From Corinectria fuckeliana (lineage: Eukaryota; Ascomycota; Sordariomycetes; Hypocreales; Nectriaceae): DNA of 64,000 bases. The first letter of the stretch is position 1. Every line of letters starts with the position of its first letter. A program made the position numbers and the translations under genes. Below the pieces are notes generated by a model. The model did not search any database, was not told where the DNA came from, and saw nothing but the letters and a program-made list of their open reading frames with translations. The stretch is taken from assembly GCA_019137255.1 (NCBI GenBank), contig WPDH01000038.1, forward strand, positions 21,539-85,538, written 5' to 3'. This document shows, one piece after another, positions 20,833 to 31,193 of the stretch.

Positions 20833-21579
20833 GGTGTCGGTTGTGTGAGTGTAAGGAACAATGAGAGAGTGCAGGAGCAAGCCGTGATCGTAAATAGAAA
20901 GCAAGTTCTCTTCTTCTACAGTATTTATGGACAACAAATCGCAAAAACGTGTGCCAAAAAAGGTGAGGCTGTACTGCGTAATGACATGCATAGCTTTTTC
21001 CCCATTTGGTAGTATTGTCGCGACGGGTGGCTTCGTTGACACAGCCCCTGCTTAGTGACAAAGCGTCACATCTTAAACATGTGCAACGTCAAACATCCTC
21101 CTCACATTTAAGCATTATTGGACAAGCGAATCAAAGGTGTTCGCATTGGCTTAGTCCTCGGAACGCACAGTAAGACGTATCATCAGTGTTGCGAAACAAT
21201 CAGCATGCGCAGAGCGTCCTGCGTCCGTCCTTGATATATGTTCCTTTGACCTCGTCTTCGTCCGTCACACGCTGTAGATCACCAACTAAGCCGGATCAGG
21301 CTCGATGTGCCGCTGGGGTGCTACTCAAGCGGAGCAGGACGCCTCTGTAAGAGTCAAGTTCGCCAATCAAGGAGATGCCATGCTTGGTGTCTACGTCTGC
21401 CAAGCGTCAGCACAGAGTCTAGCGCCAAATCCCTGCGGCAGAAAGCCTCGCGACTCTTAAATCCGCGGGGACGGCGCTCGAAGATGCCGTTTATCGACGC
21501 CGGGTCAGTTCTTCGTCATTTCCTGCACCTCCGCAGAGTCCGTGGGTTAACTCATTCCGGCAACATCCAGCGCTTCACG
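20833..21579. other. Divergent intergenic region
   Basis: Separates the small tubby-like gene and the Zn2Cys6 factor. No exon is supported except the possible N-terminal extension of the former (to 20991). Confidence 0.4.
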
Positions 21580-23196
21580 ATGCCGGGAGTTCCGTCTGGC
21601 AAAGGCTGTGACGCCTGTCGCAAACAGAAGAAGAAGGCATGCCAGCCATCCCTCGCTAATTGACCCATCACGCCGAATCTAACGCCACCCAAAGTGCGAT
21701 CAGGCGAAGCCGTCTTGTTCCAGGTGTACCCGTCTGAGCATTCCCTGCGTAGGGGGCGGCAAGCAGCGATACAAGTTCAAAGTCCAGGTGTTGGAGTCGC
21801 AGGTCACTGAGCCGGTCAAGATCCATGCAGCCAAACAGAAACAGACCTGCCCCCAAGCCAATCCGATGTCTCTCGTCCCGAGAAGTCAGACTACTGTTAT
21901 AGCTGGTGACTTCATCTCCAGATTAGAGGTGACTGATGCCCGCTATGATCTTACCTGTTACGGAACATTCCTGCAGAACGTCCCCGAGCGTCTCGGCAAA
22001 AACACGGCGCTCGATGCGGCGGTTGATGCCTTTGCTACTGGCTTCTCGACTCTTCACACAGATCAGCATTCACTAGTTGCAATCTCCAAGTATGGCAAAG
22101 CCTTGAAGTCTCTGAGAGACTGCTTGGACGATCCTATACAGGGCCGAACCGTGGATACCATGTGTGCAATCTACTTGGTCATGGTCGTTCAGGTACCTCA
22201 GCTACTGCATACTTCTTGATGCGAACCTGACATTGCCACAGGGCTGGATAGGCACAGGGGACGACGAAGGAAGAAGCCATGCCGAAGGGCTGGCCTGTCT
22301 GCTTCAGGCCACAGCTAATCACAATTGGCGAGGCCAATTCGAAACCGAGATCATTATCACCATGTGTGTTCCTGTGGTACGACATTACCTTCACTGCCAT
22401 TGGAGAAACATCTGACTGATCCCCCACAAAGATTGTTGAGAGCATGGTGAACCCCCGGATCAAGCTTCATCCCTGGCTAGAGGACATGCTCGACAAGTTC
22501 AGACTGCCCCAGCCTCTCGGACCTGAGACCGCAGACCACGAGAAAAAGCAGAGGGAAGATCCCGACAGCTTCCCTAGCATCAAGACGCGAAACCTTGCCC
22601 GTTTTCCCGACTTCTTGCGAGAACCCGAGTTGCATCACCTCGATATTCTGTCCACGTACCACATGCTGCGGCTCGACTGTCAAAAGCTGCATCGAAAAGT
22701 GACTTGTTCCGCCCACAGCGACATCACGTCCCCAAACGCCGTCTTCCTCACACGTTTGAATCGCAGCTATCAAGTAGCTTACGCAATGGTCGTTTCATTG
22801 ACACTGATCATCAACACGATCCTCCGAGCATTCGACCCTCTCGATACAACCCTGCCCAAAGAATCAGCTTCATGTGTGGACGAAATTATTCGACTGGCAG
22901 AAGCGTCACTGAAATACCGGCCACTCGGGTCCAGTCACATCCCAATCGGTCTCGCAGTCGCATGGGCAGTAGCAGATGACATAGACCTGCGCGGGAATCT
23001 GACGACGCTACTACTAGAATATCAACTTGATTTCAAGACGACGAACTGGATGAAGATGGCGCATTGGTGGAAAGTCAAGTTCCGTGATGTGCGACGTCAG
23101 GTCGTAATTTACCAAGGTGAGGTGTCATTGGATTATGACTGGATTGCTGCAGCGGATGAAGAAAAGGCTTCCGATAATGACTGTGCGATTCAGTGA
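21580..23196 (+). CDS. Zn2Cys6 transcription factor with a GC-AG first intron
   Basis: Exons 21580-21636, 21695-22192, 22242-22376 and 22432-23196 give 484 residues. The binuclear zinc cluster is split by intron 1: CDACRKQKKK | CDQAKPSCSRCTRLSIPC, i.e. the C-x2-C-x6-C-x6-C-x2-C-x6-C spacing of Gal4-type factors. Splicing needs donor AAG|GCATGC, a GC-AG intron (21637-21694); reading through gives a stop after 28 codons. The other introns are GT-AG. After the cluster come GGGKQRYKFKV and a helical fungal-specific region (DLTCYGTFLQNVPERLG, DALDTAL-like segments) of the DUF3468 type. Such proteins regulate nearby or metabolic genes; the target is unknown. Confidence 0.85.
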
Positions 23197-24244
23197 GGCT
23201 GCCTCAACTACACAACTGTTAGGTGTTTGGATCTAAGGAGTAGGGTTGTCTAGGTATTTCTACTTAATCACAGCACCCTGATTGGCTTGTGATGCGTCAC
23301 TGCGGTTGTTTTGGTTTTTTAAAACCAGGTCTACATCCGTTATGGTGATTAACTCATTTCTCTTCACATCACTTTACTTAGAGCTTGGAGTACGAAAGGT
23401 AGGATATATGCCGCGACGAACATGTAGTTGACAAGACGGTTATACTCAAGTACATATTATGATGAACTTGTTCCAGCCGACTCTTTACCAAATACCTGTG
23501 GAGCATGGCTACGCTAGTCATTTCATCATTCTCATTGCACAATATTTGAATTATTAGTCCGCCAACCTGATGAGTCTCCAAATGCAAGTAACTGCTGAAG
23601 GATTAGAAATATTAACCTATACTACTCTTTAACAACTACAAGTGTGCTAAAGAAAGCGTTTCATAGAGCAGCTATCACTTGAAAGTTAAGAAATACTTGT
23701 AAGCTTACTTTGAATTGCTAAAATACTATTAAGATAATCGAGTATTACTTTATTTTCGTCCACCCTGCCTCCGCAAAGATCTCCACTTCTTGCTGGCGTC
23801 GTCCCCAGTCTTATCTAGTATAGTATTCAGAGAGTGGCTACACACCGGAAGCCGGCGTTTTCATCATTTACATACTTCAGGTCAGACCTACGGGCGACTC
23901 ACCTACCTATGCTGCTCATCTCCAAACAATGAGGCTGACATACTGTATACCAGCCTCACGTTCTCTAGGCCGAGGATTGCGTATTGTTTCGGTTTCAGCT
24001 GCTGCAAATCAGACTGGCAGGCCTTTTTGGAGCGTAATATCTCACAATCACTTCAACTCACAATCTACACTTAAATGCAGCCCCAACTCCGCCGGCAATA
24101 GAGAGAGCCAGAAAGCACACGACAACGAAAAGATATATGCCTCACGGACATCCCATCACAATGTGAGGCTGTTGCCATCTCTCCATTTCTACTAGAGCGT
24201 AGAGAAGGCATCCAAAGCCAGGAAAGGGCAGATGTAATGGGCGT
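23197..24244. other. Intergenic, no gene supported
   Basis: About 1 kb between the Zn2Cys6 gene and the 3' end of the NACHT pseudogene. 23600-23760 is AT-rich. No supported open frame. Confidence 0.4.
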
Positions 24245-26650
24245 TTACTCCACACCGTTCACGACCTCGAGTAGACCAAACCCGCTCGCCAACGTAAAAT
24301 CTGTCCAATTTGTGCAATCGATGAAAAGCTTTTGAGGAGGGAAGGATGTTTTCTGACCACATATCTTAGCCCATGCCATTAGTCGTCCTCCAGATGTACG
24401 ACAAAGCTTGCGGGCATCTTCGTGATCTTCATCTCTGCCATGAGTATCTTGAGAATTATAGTGTAAACCCCAGCTATGGGCAGTGTATGGGATGAATGGG
24501 TAAGCCTCGCGGCCAGAGCTCAACCAAGTATCCATGGTGAGATCTTGAAGTGATAGATAGCGGATGCAAGAGCGGGACAAAGTGGCGTGCGCCATGGGCA
24601 TTTCAAAGCGACCCTGCCAACTTTTATCCGATTCAGGGTGCATGGTTAGAAACTCCCTGGCCGTCTGGTGGATGAATGAGACTCTCCCATCGTAGACACT
24701 GATAAAAATGCCACATAAGTTCCTCACAGTAGTCTTAAAGGTGTTGCAGAGCCACAGGTTGTTTGTCTTTGAGGTCAGCGTGTGTGCTGAATCGTCGCTC
24801 GTGCAGTGTCAAAGCGTAATTGACTTCGTCAAGTCTTGGGATCCACCTGGCGGCGAAAACAATCTGGAGGAGATGCTTGGTGCTGTCCACATCCTGGCTG
24901 CGTCTCAAGATCTTCTCGTACGCGTCGAATGTCCCAGATGGGAGCTGAGATAGTAGCTTGTCTATGCTCGACGGCTTGCTATACGCGCTCCGATTCCCCT
25001 CGATGATGTTAAACGTAAGATGAAGCCAGAGGTAGGTGCGGTTGTCCATAGCCTTGAGGCGATCTAATATCTTTTGACGATGATCGACACAAAAGCGTTT
25101 ACCAAATTCACGGACTCTGTTGTCGATGACGAGGTCAATCTCACGACGAATGTTCTTGGACTTGTCGTCGCCGTCGAGTTTGATACAAGCGCCAGCATCG
25201 CACATTCTCTCGAAACCTTCCTCCAGGTGATCATACAGACGGCTTGTGACGAGGAACTTGAGCCGTGACGAAGACGGATGCAACTGGTTGCCAGAGTAGA
25301 ATCTCTTGAGCACGGCGATCATTTGTCTCTGGCTTTTCTCGTCGCATTCGTCCAAGGCATCAAGTACGCAGATAATCTCTCCAGCATCTGAGGACTTCGC
25401 GCTCTCCGTTAGAATCTTCTACAGCTTATGGAAATTGTTGTTGAGAGAGTCTCCGTAGTTCTTGAAGGGTTCAGCTGCATGGCGAATCAGAGGGCTTGTC
25501 GAGCTTTGGATGAAGAGTTGACGTAAGATGGCAGACAAGGCGTTAGAGCCGTTAGTGCGCTGCTCTAGGCCGTCCTTGAAGAAGAAGTAGCAGGCGGTGG
25601 CGGTTTCGGGGCCTGTAGACAGCCGGCCCTCGTCGATTAGGGCCCGCGTGAGGACGGACTTGCCGCAGCCGGGGCCGGCCGAGACCCAGATGATGCTTGA
25701 GGACGTGCTGTCGAGCCATTTGCGGAACCTGTGGTTCTGGAAGAACCACTCGCACGTGCCGTCGACTCTCGGGGGGTTGAAGTTCTTGTATGTTTCATGG
25801 TCCGGGGCTAGAGATTGCAGTAGAGCCCTTTCGTTCTCGTCGTCGCGGTGCCTTTCGGCTTTGATGGCACGTCCTCCAAGACTGTGGGAATCTCTTCGAG
25901 CATCATCAACTGCCGTTCCCATTTTTGGCGGGTTTCCCCTTACTTCACACGGGCCATAGATTCGCTACACCGCCTGCTCAAATCATCGACCTTGCGTGCC
26001 TTTTCCTCCCAGTCGTTCCAACCGGCCACCTTCTGCCAAGCTCGGGAGCGCTGAGGACTAGCGAGAAGGCAAATGGCTCGGGCCTGGCATTCCACGACGT
26101 GGAAATAGAGGTTAATTAAGTGGCTCAGTAGTTCCTGCCGAACATCGGCCGGATGCTGGGCATTGTCGTCTTCCTAGATCTTCTAGTAGAGCTATACATG
26201 GGTGAATACATGTGAACCCTTCGAGCAATGCCTCGTGTTGCGCGGTGCCGATGGTGAGAAGCTGTGCCCCCAAGGGTCGGTCAGTAAAGTACAGGCTCGA
26301 GACGATGAGTGATGATGTATATGTACTGGGAGGATGATCGAGACGCCCGACAATGCCGGAGCTGCCAAGGGTTGGGTGCTGGCGGCCGCCTTGATGACTC
26401 TGTCCGACCAGACCAGAAGCTTTGCGAGTTTCTCCAACTGGGCTCGGACTTTGACGTCCTTGCCGAGAGGCAGGCTCCCCTTCTTGCTCTCTCGTTGCTC
26501 CCGCAACCGCTTTAAGACTGACTGAGCCAAATCTGAACTCGTCAAGTCGTTCTCGCCGGTGCCTTCTCCCGCGTTGGCTAAGTAGTTCTTGTAATCGGCC
26601 GCGAGGCTCCTCTTTTGACATTGATTCACAAGCAATGTTCGTGTCAGCAC
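24245..26650 (-). pseudogene. Decayed NWD/NACHT NLR pseudogene
   Basis: Minus-strand coding remnants follow the order of fungal NWD-type NLRs. 26.65-26.3 kb reads the NWD N-terminal domain (LEKLAKLLVWSDRVIKAA, SGVSIILP). 26.25-25.95 kb reads RSRAWQKVAGWNDWEEKARK in another frame. 25.92-25.42 kb reads FNPPRVDGTCEWFF and the NACHT P-loop SAGPGCGKSVLTRALIDEG. 25.4-24.74 kb reads VLDALDECDEKS (Walker B) and FLVTSRLY. 24.73-24.25 kb reads FISVYDGRVSFIHQTAREFL. Lesions: an in-frame TAG at 25419-25421 just before the Walker B segment where a Trp or Gln would fit; a one-base insertion near 24736; a TAA at 25940-25942 unless an intron covers it; at least one frame change near 25.88 kb. The frame ends at TDFTLASGFGLLEVV, where ankyrin repeats usually begin, so the sensor part is gone. 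The 5' end is also incomplete. Confidence 0.8.
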
Positions 26651-27059
26651 AGCCTCATCACCGTACGGCCAATAATATCGCCGTTATGCATGACACGTCA
26701 CAGATGCTCTTACATATCTACCAACCACTCATCACTCGCTGACTCGTAAGGCAATACCTCTGAGGCTTTTGCTTGGGGGGTTATTTTGTTATATGGTAAA
26801 CTAGCACTCGATATACGAGAAGAACCCGTGCTTAAGTAGGTAGCTAGCTAATGTACAAAGGCTCGGGTTTCCACTTGATAGGTCAGCGCTCAGTTTAACT
26901 AGGTGGGTGATCCTAGCAGTTATTGGTCCTCCTATCAGTGTATACGAGAGAGACAGAAACTTGGGAAAATACTCTAGTTGAGATCTTCATTGCTCCATTA
27001 GTTGTCGCTATTCTAATGCTATGAAAGCTCGCCATATCTGGCCAGAACTTATTCCTCTC
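26651..27059. other. Intergenic
   Basis: About 400 bp between the NLR remnant and the 3' end of the DszC-like gene. No feature recognised; the missing 5' part of the NLR was not found here. Confidence 0.4.
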
Positions 27060-28503
27060 CTAGGTATACCAGGTAGGCTCTGGGTCTTCACCCAGAAGGT
27101 AGTAACGGCCCTGCTCGCGGTTTTTGTAGGCCACTGGGTCATGCAGAGTATGCGTTCTAACGTCCCTCCAGAACCTGTCCAAGCCGACCTTGCTGGCGGT
27201 AGACCGAGAGCCTGTCAGCTCAAAGACGCCAGCTGTCACTCGCAAGCTAATGTCCGTGGCAACCACCTTGGTGCTTGCAACCCACTCAGCGAACTCACCG
27301 CGCTCCTTGGCAGTGAGCTCTCCCCGCTTATCGGAGTACTTCGCGTAGAGAGATGCAGCCTCCGCGTTGGTCTTGTCTGCTAGGGCTGTGGCTGCTCGGA
27401 GGTGGGCGAAGAAGTTGCCGTACGTGGACAAGATGTAGAACTCATCGGTGGCCGACTCTTTGTTCTGCTCACTAATTAGGAGAGTTTCAACGGATTCATT
27501 GTGCAGTTCAGCTTACGTCGCCGCCATATGGCCATGCCCTGGTGCTCTTGCGAGTGTAATCGGACGCAAATTCGAGAGCACCCCATGCAATTCCAATGTA
27601 CAAGTTGCTAAACGCTAGCTGGATCCTACAAAATGTCAACTACTTTGTTTCTCTTCAGCGCTGTAGAGTAGTCACTTACGTTGGGAGGAAGACGCTTCCG
27701 AATGGGACCCCAAGGATGCTGGGATCAGGCTTCTTCGTCTTCGGGTCCCAACCAAGAGCATCGGTCCAAGGAACTAAAACGTTCTCGATCTTGACGCCTC
27801 CAGACTCCGTCAAGCGCAGGCCGACGTTGTCCCAGTTGTGCTTGAACTGGATCCCAGCCTGCTGCGTGGGGGCGACGGCGAAGATGTGCTCGCCAGTCTC
27901 CGTGTACACGCCCTCAAGGACTGTGAGGTCGGAAATAACGCCGCCGGTGCTGAAGTTCTTGAAGCCGTCAAAGATCAGGTTTTCGCCATCGGCTTTGATG
28001 CTGAGGTCGTTGTCACGGGGATTAACCGCTCCTCCAACAAAAAGGTTGTTGGAAATGATGTTCTTGTGGACTCGGTCGGCTTGTTCTGCTGAGCCAACGA
28101 CAATGGCAATGCTGGACCAGATGAGATGGTAAGCCAGAAGCATTCCGATGGATCTTTAGACACTGTCAGCCACAAGAGTCGAACATATATGAGCGTGGAG
28201 GAATTACCCATCTGCCTTGGCAACTTCCCGGACTGTCCTAAAACCAACCGTCCAAGGCTCTGCGCCGCCGCCGTACTTGGCCGGCCCAAGAATCTTCAAG
28301 AGCCCTGAATGTTTGAGCAGGGCAACTTCGGCCTTGGGCGACTTGTTCTCCTTCTCTCGAACGGCGGCATCCTTTGCAAGAACCTCGGCAACATCCCGGG
28401 CTCGTTGGATCCACTCCTTCTCCCCCTTTGGCAAGCTGGACCATTTGGCTTCGTACTTTTGATAGACCGCGGGGTCGCTGCTGGGGTGAGTGGCTGTAGA
28501 CAT
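27060..28503 (-). CDS. DszC-like acyl-CoA dehydrogenase-fold flavin monooxygenase
   Basis: Exons (minus) 28503-28208, 28153-27680, 27625-27517 and 27464-27060 give 427 residues with matching phases. Recognisable blocks: an N-terminal helical domain (VREKENKSPKAEVALLKHSGLLKIL), SIGMLLAYHLIWSS, a beta domain with FDGFKNFSTGG and VGLRLTESGG, and a C-terminal helical domain (HTLHDPVAYKNREQGRYYL). This is the acyl-CoA dehydrogenase fold in the branch of DszC/SfnC, reduced-flavin-dependent monooxygenases acting on organosulfur or aromatic compounds. HDPVAYK near the end is typical of that branch. It is divergent from a DszA-like gene, as in sulfur-scavenging gene sets. A TATA-like element lies at 28644-28653 in the proper orientation. 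The substrate is inferred only by family. Confidence 0.85.
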
Positions 28504-29656
28504 ATTGGACAGGAGTGATGGGCTTAAAGGCTGGAGTTGAAGATTTGTCGACGCTCTATTCCTGGTTGGCTGTATTTGGTAATACTCGGGCTCTGGTTGA
28601 ATTACCCAGAGATGTGTTGCAATAGGGATACCAGCAGCTTTAACTTATATATACCGTGAACACGCTTAGCTATGACCGAGGTACGAGCTTAGCACATTGC
28701 GTATGTCTAGGCAACTATCTCATTATTAGACGCCACGAGTCGACGCCCCTCTGTATGACCTCCTCCTCCGTGCATTGGCTCGGTGTCAGGGATGCAACCT
28801 CATTGCACGTCCATGGCGAGCTTCGACAGCTAATGGTGTCAAACTGTGAATGGTACGATGTGAATCCTTGGGATGTAGACGGTATTGTCACAAGTCACGA
28901 AAGACGCACTATCGGCTCGGTCGTCACCCGAATCTTATCTGAGGGTGGCTGTGTGATTGGCTTCAAGTGGTCCAGAAGGGCTGTCACGCCTTCTCGCGCT
29001 AGAATGGTGAATTACGGCACTGGTCGGCATTTGCCAGGGGAGGGGAGGGGAGCAGGGGAGCTCTCCCAACCGTTTGGGCCTCAAGCTGATGCCGATCTTA
29101 TCATGCGCGGATCTCCCGAGATGACGTATTTATCTCGCAGAGCTGTGATCATATGTATGTAGATGGGTTTATACAGCAATGGCACATACATAGCCACACG
29201 TCTGATCATTGTCGCTCTAGGCCGAGTCAAAATCAAACAAACCAGACACGCCATTGAAGCTTCTCATCGTGCAGGCCTCGGAACTTTCACGTACAGGTCC
29301 AGGCACAATGAGCTTTCTGCTGTCTAGTAACTCGCAGCTAGCTTACCTACCCAAGCCAACAAGCCGCCATTAATAGGCGCAAGCTAAATAGAGGTCTTGA
29401 ACGCGCGGGGAAAAGGGTCCACCTCCGAGCACGCGATTCTCGTAGCTGCTCCTTGTACCGCCGCATACGCGGGAAACGGTGTCGTCAAGGAACGAAGAAT
29501 TGCGCAATACCTGCGCTCACTTAATGACGAGCTGGATGATGTCTCTTTTTTGCGTAAAGCTGGCCGAGGCCCCCTGTACTTCTCGATCCGGAGTGGAACT
29601 GTCGCTCAAGCCAGCCATACAGCAAAACCACCAACTTCATCACCAACACCACCACC
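28504..29656. promoter_or_regulatory. 1.15-kb divergent promoter of the DszC/DszA-like pair
   Basis: No gene is supported. It has a TATA-like element for the minus-strand gene (28644-28653). ATGGTGTCAA at 28833-28842 matches nine of ten positions of the ATGRYRYCAT consensus for the Cys3/MetR sulfur regulators. One near-match in 1.1 kb is weak evidence. Confidence 0.4.
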
Positions 29657-31193
29657 ATGGCCTCCGCAGCAGCGAGCGCCGAAAAGCCCAAGAAGCAGCT
29701 CATCATCAATGCCTTTGTAGAGTCTTGCAGCGGCCATCAATCCCCCGGTCTCTGGCGCCACCCAAAGGACCGTTCCTGGGACTTTAACAATGTCAAGCAC
29801 TGGGTGAACCTTGCGCAGCTCCTCGAGAAGGGGAAGTTCCACGGTATTTTCATTGCAGACGTGCTCGTAAGTGCAGATATCTACGCAGCGGCGTGTCGAT
29901 GCCCGCCAGTTCTAACGCGCAAAAGGGCTCCTACGATGTCTACAAGGGACCTCAAAACCCAGACCCGGCGATCGTCTCCGGCGCGCAATGGCCCGTCAAC
30001 GAGCCGCTGTCGGTCGTTCCCGCAATGGCTGCTGCGACGAAAAACATTGGCTTTGGCGTCACAGTGGCGACGACGTACGAGCAGCCGTACCATCTTGCGC
30101 GGCGCCTCAGCACCGTCGATCATTTGACGGGCGGCCGTGTTGGCTGGAATATTGTCACTGGGTACTTGGACTCGGCTGCGCGAAACCTCGGCCACACAGA
30201 GCAGCCCAGCCATGACGAGAGATATGCCATTGCCGAGGAGTATGTCGATGTCACCTACAAACTCTGGTAAGTCACTTACGGCATCGTTTGTCTTTGGTCT
30301 CGGACTCACAACCACATAGGCAGTCGTCTTGGCGTGACGACGCAGTGAAGCTGGACCGCGAGAAGGGCATCTACACCGATCCCTCTCTGGTGCGATTGAT
30401 CAACCACACCGGAAAGTACTACAACGTGCCGGGACCGCACATCTGCCAGCCATCTCCTCAACGCACACCAGTCATCCTGCAAGCCGGCACGTCCAAGGCC
30501 GGCAAGAACTTCGCCGCCAAGCACGCCGAAGCCATCTTCGTCGCTGGACACAGCCCCTCAGTCGTTGCGAAGAACGTGGCGGAGATCCGCGCGCTTGCCA
30601 AGGAGCAGTTCAACCGGGACCCGAGCACCATCAAGTTCCTCGCCATGCTGTGTCCGATCATCGGGAAGACGCAGGAGGAGGCGCAGGCCAAGTACGAGGA
30701 GTTTGTCAGCTACGGGTCCGAGGACGGGGCTCTCGCGCTGTTCGGAGGCTGGACGGGAATCGACCTTGCTACGTACGGCGACGACGAGGAGCTCCGCCAC
30801 GTCGAGTCCAATGCGATCCGGTCTGCCGTCGAGTCTTGGTCCAAGTCCCTGCCGGGCGTGCCGAAGTGGACCAAGCACACGGTGGCCAACCACATCAAGG
30901 TCGGTGGTCTGGGAGCTACCGTCGCCGGGACGCCAGATCGCATCGCCGATGAGATGGAGAGGTGGGTTGCTGAGGCCGACGTGGATGGCTTCAACTTGGC
31001 CTACGCATTGATGCCTTCGTCGTTTGAAGAGATCATCTCGGACTTGCTGCCTGTTCTCAAGGCCCGAGGCCTGTTCTGGGACGACTATGTTGTTGATGGA
31101 GGCACCTACCGAGAGAACCTCTACGGGAAGAAGGGAGTTGCTCGACCACCTGCCGACCACCCCGCTGCGCAGTACCACTGGAAGGCAGAGTAA
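29657..31193 (+). CDS. DszA/NtaA/SnaA-like luciferase-family monooxygenase
   Basis: Exons 29657-29866, 29926-30266 and 30320-31193 give 474 residues. Family blocks: KKQLIINAFVESCSGHQSPG, WRHPKDRSWDFNNVKHWV, KFHGIFIADVL, SVVPAMAAATKNIGFG, GRVGWNIVTGYLDSAARNLG, HTGKYYNVPGPHICQPSPQRTP with VILQAGTSKAGKNFAAKHAE, and GTPDRIADEMERWV. This is the flavin-utilising monooxygenase family of DszA (dibenzothiophene sulfone), NtaA (nitrilotriacetate) and SnaA, a bacterial-luciferase-like TIM barrel using FMNH2 from a separate reductase. No reductase gene is nearby. Paired divergently with a DszC-like gene it suggests organosulfur or sulfonate utilisation; other C-S or C-N substrates are possible. Bacterial origin of the pair is plausible, but the introns show it is now fully fungal. 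Confidence 0.9.
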
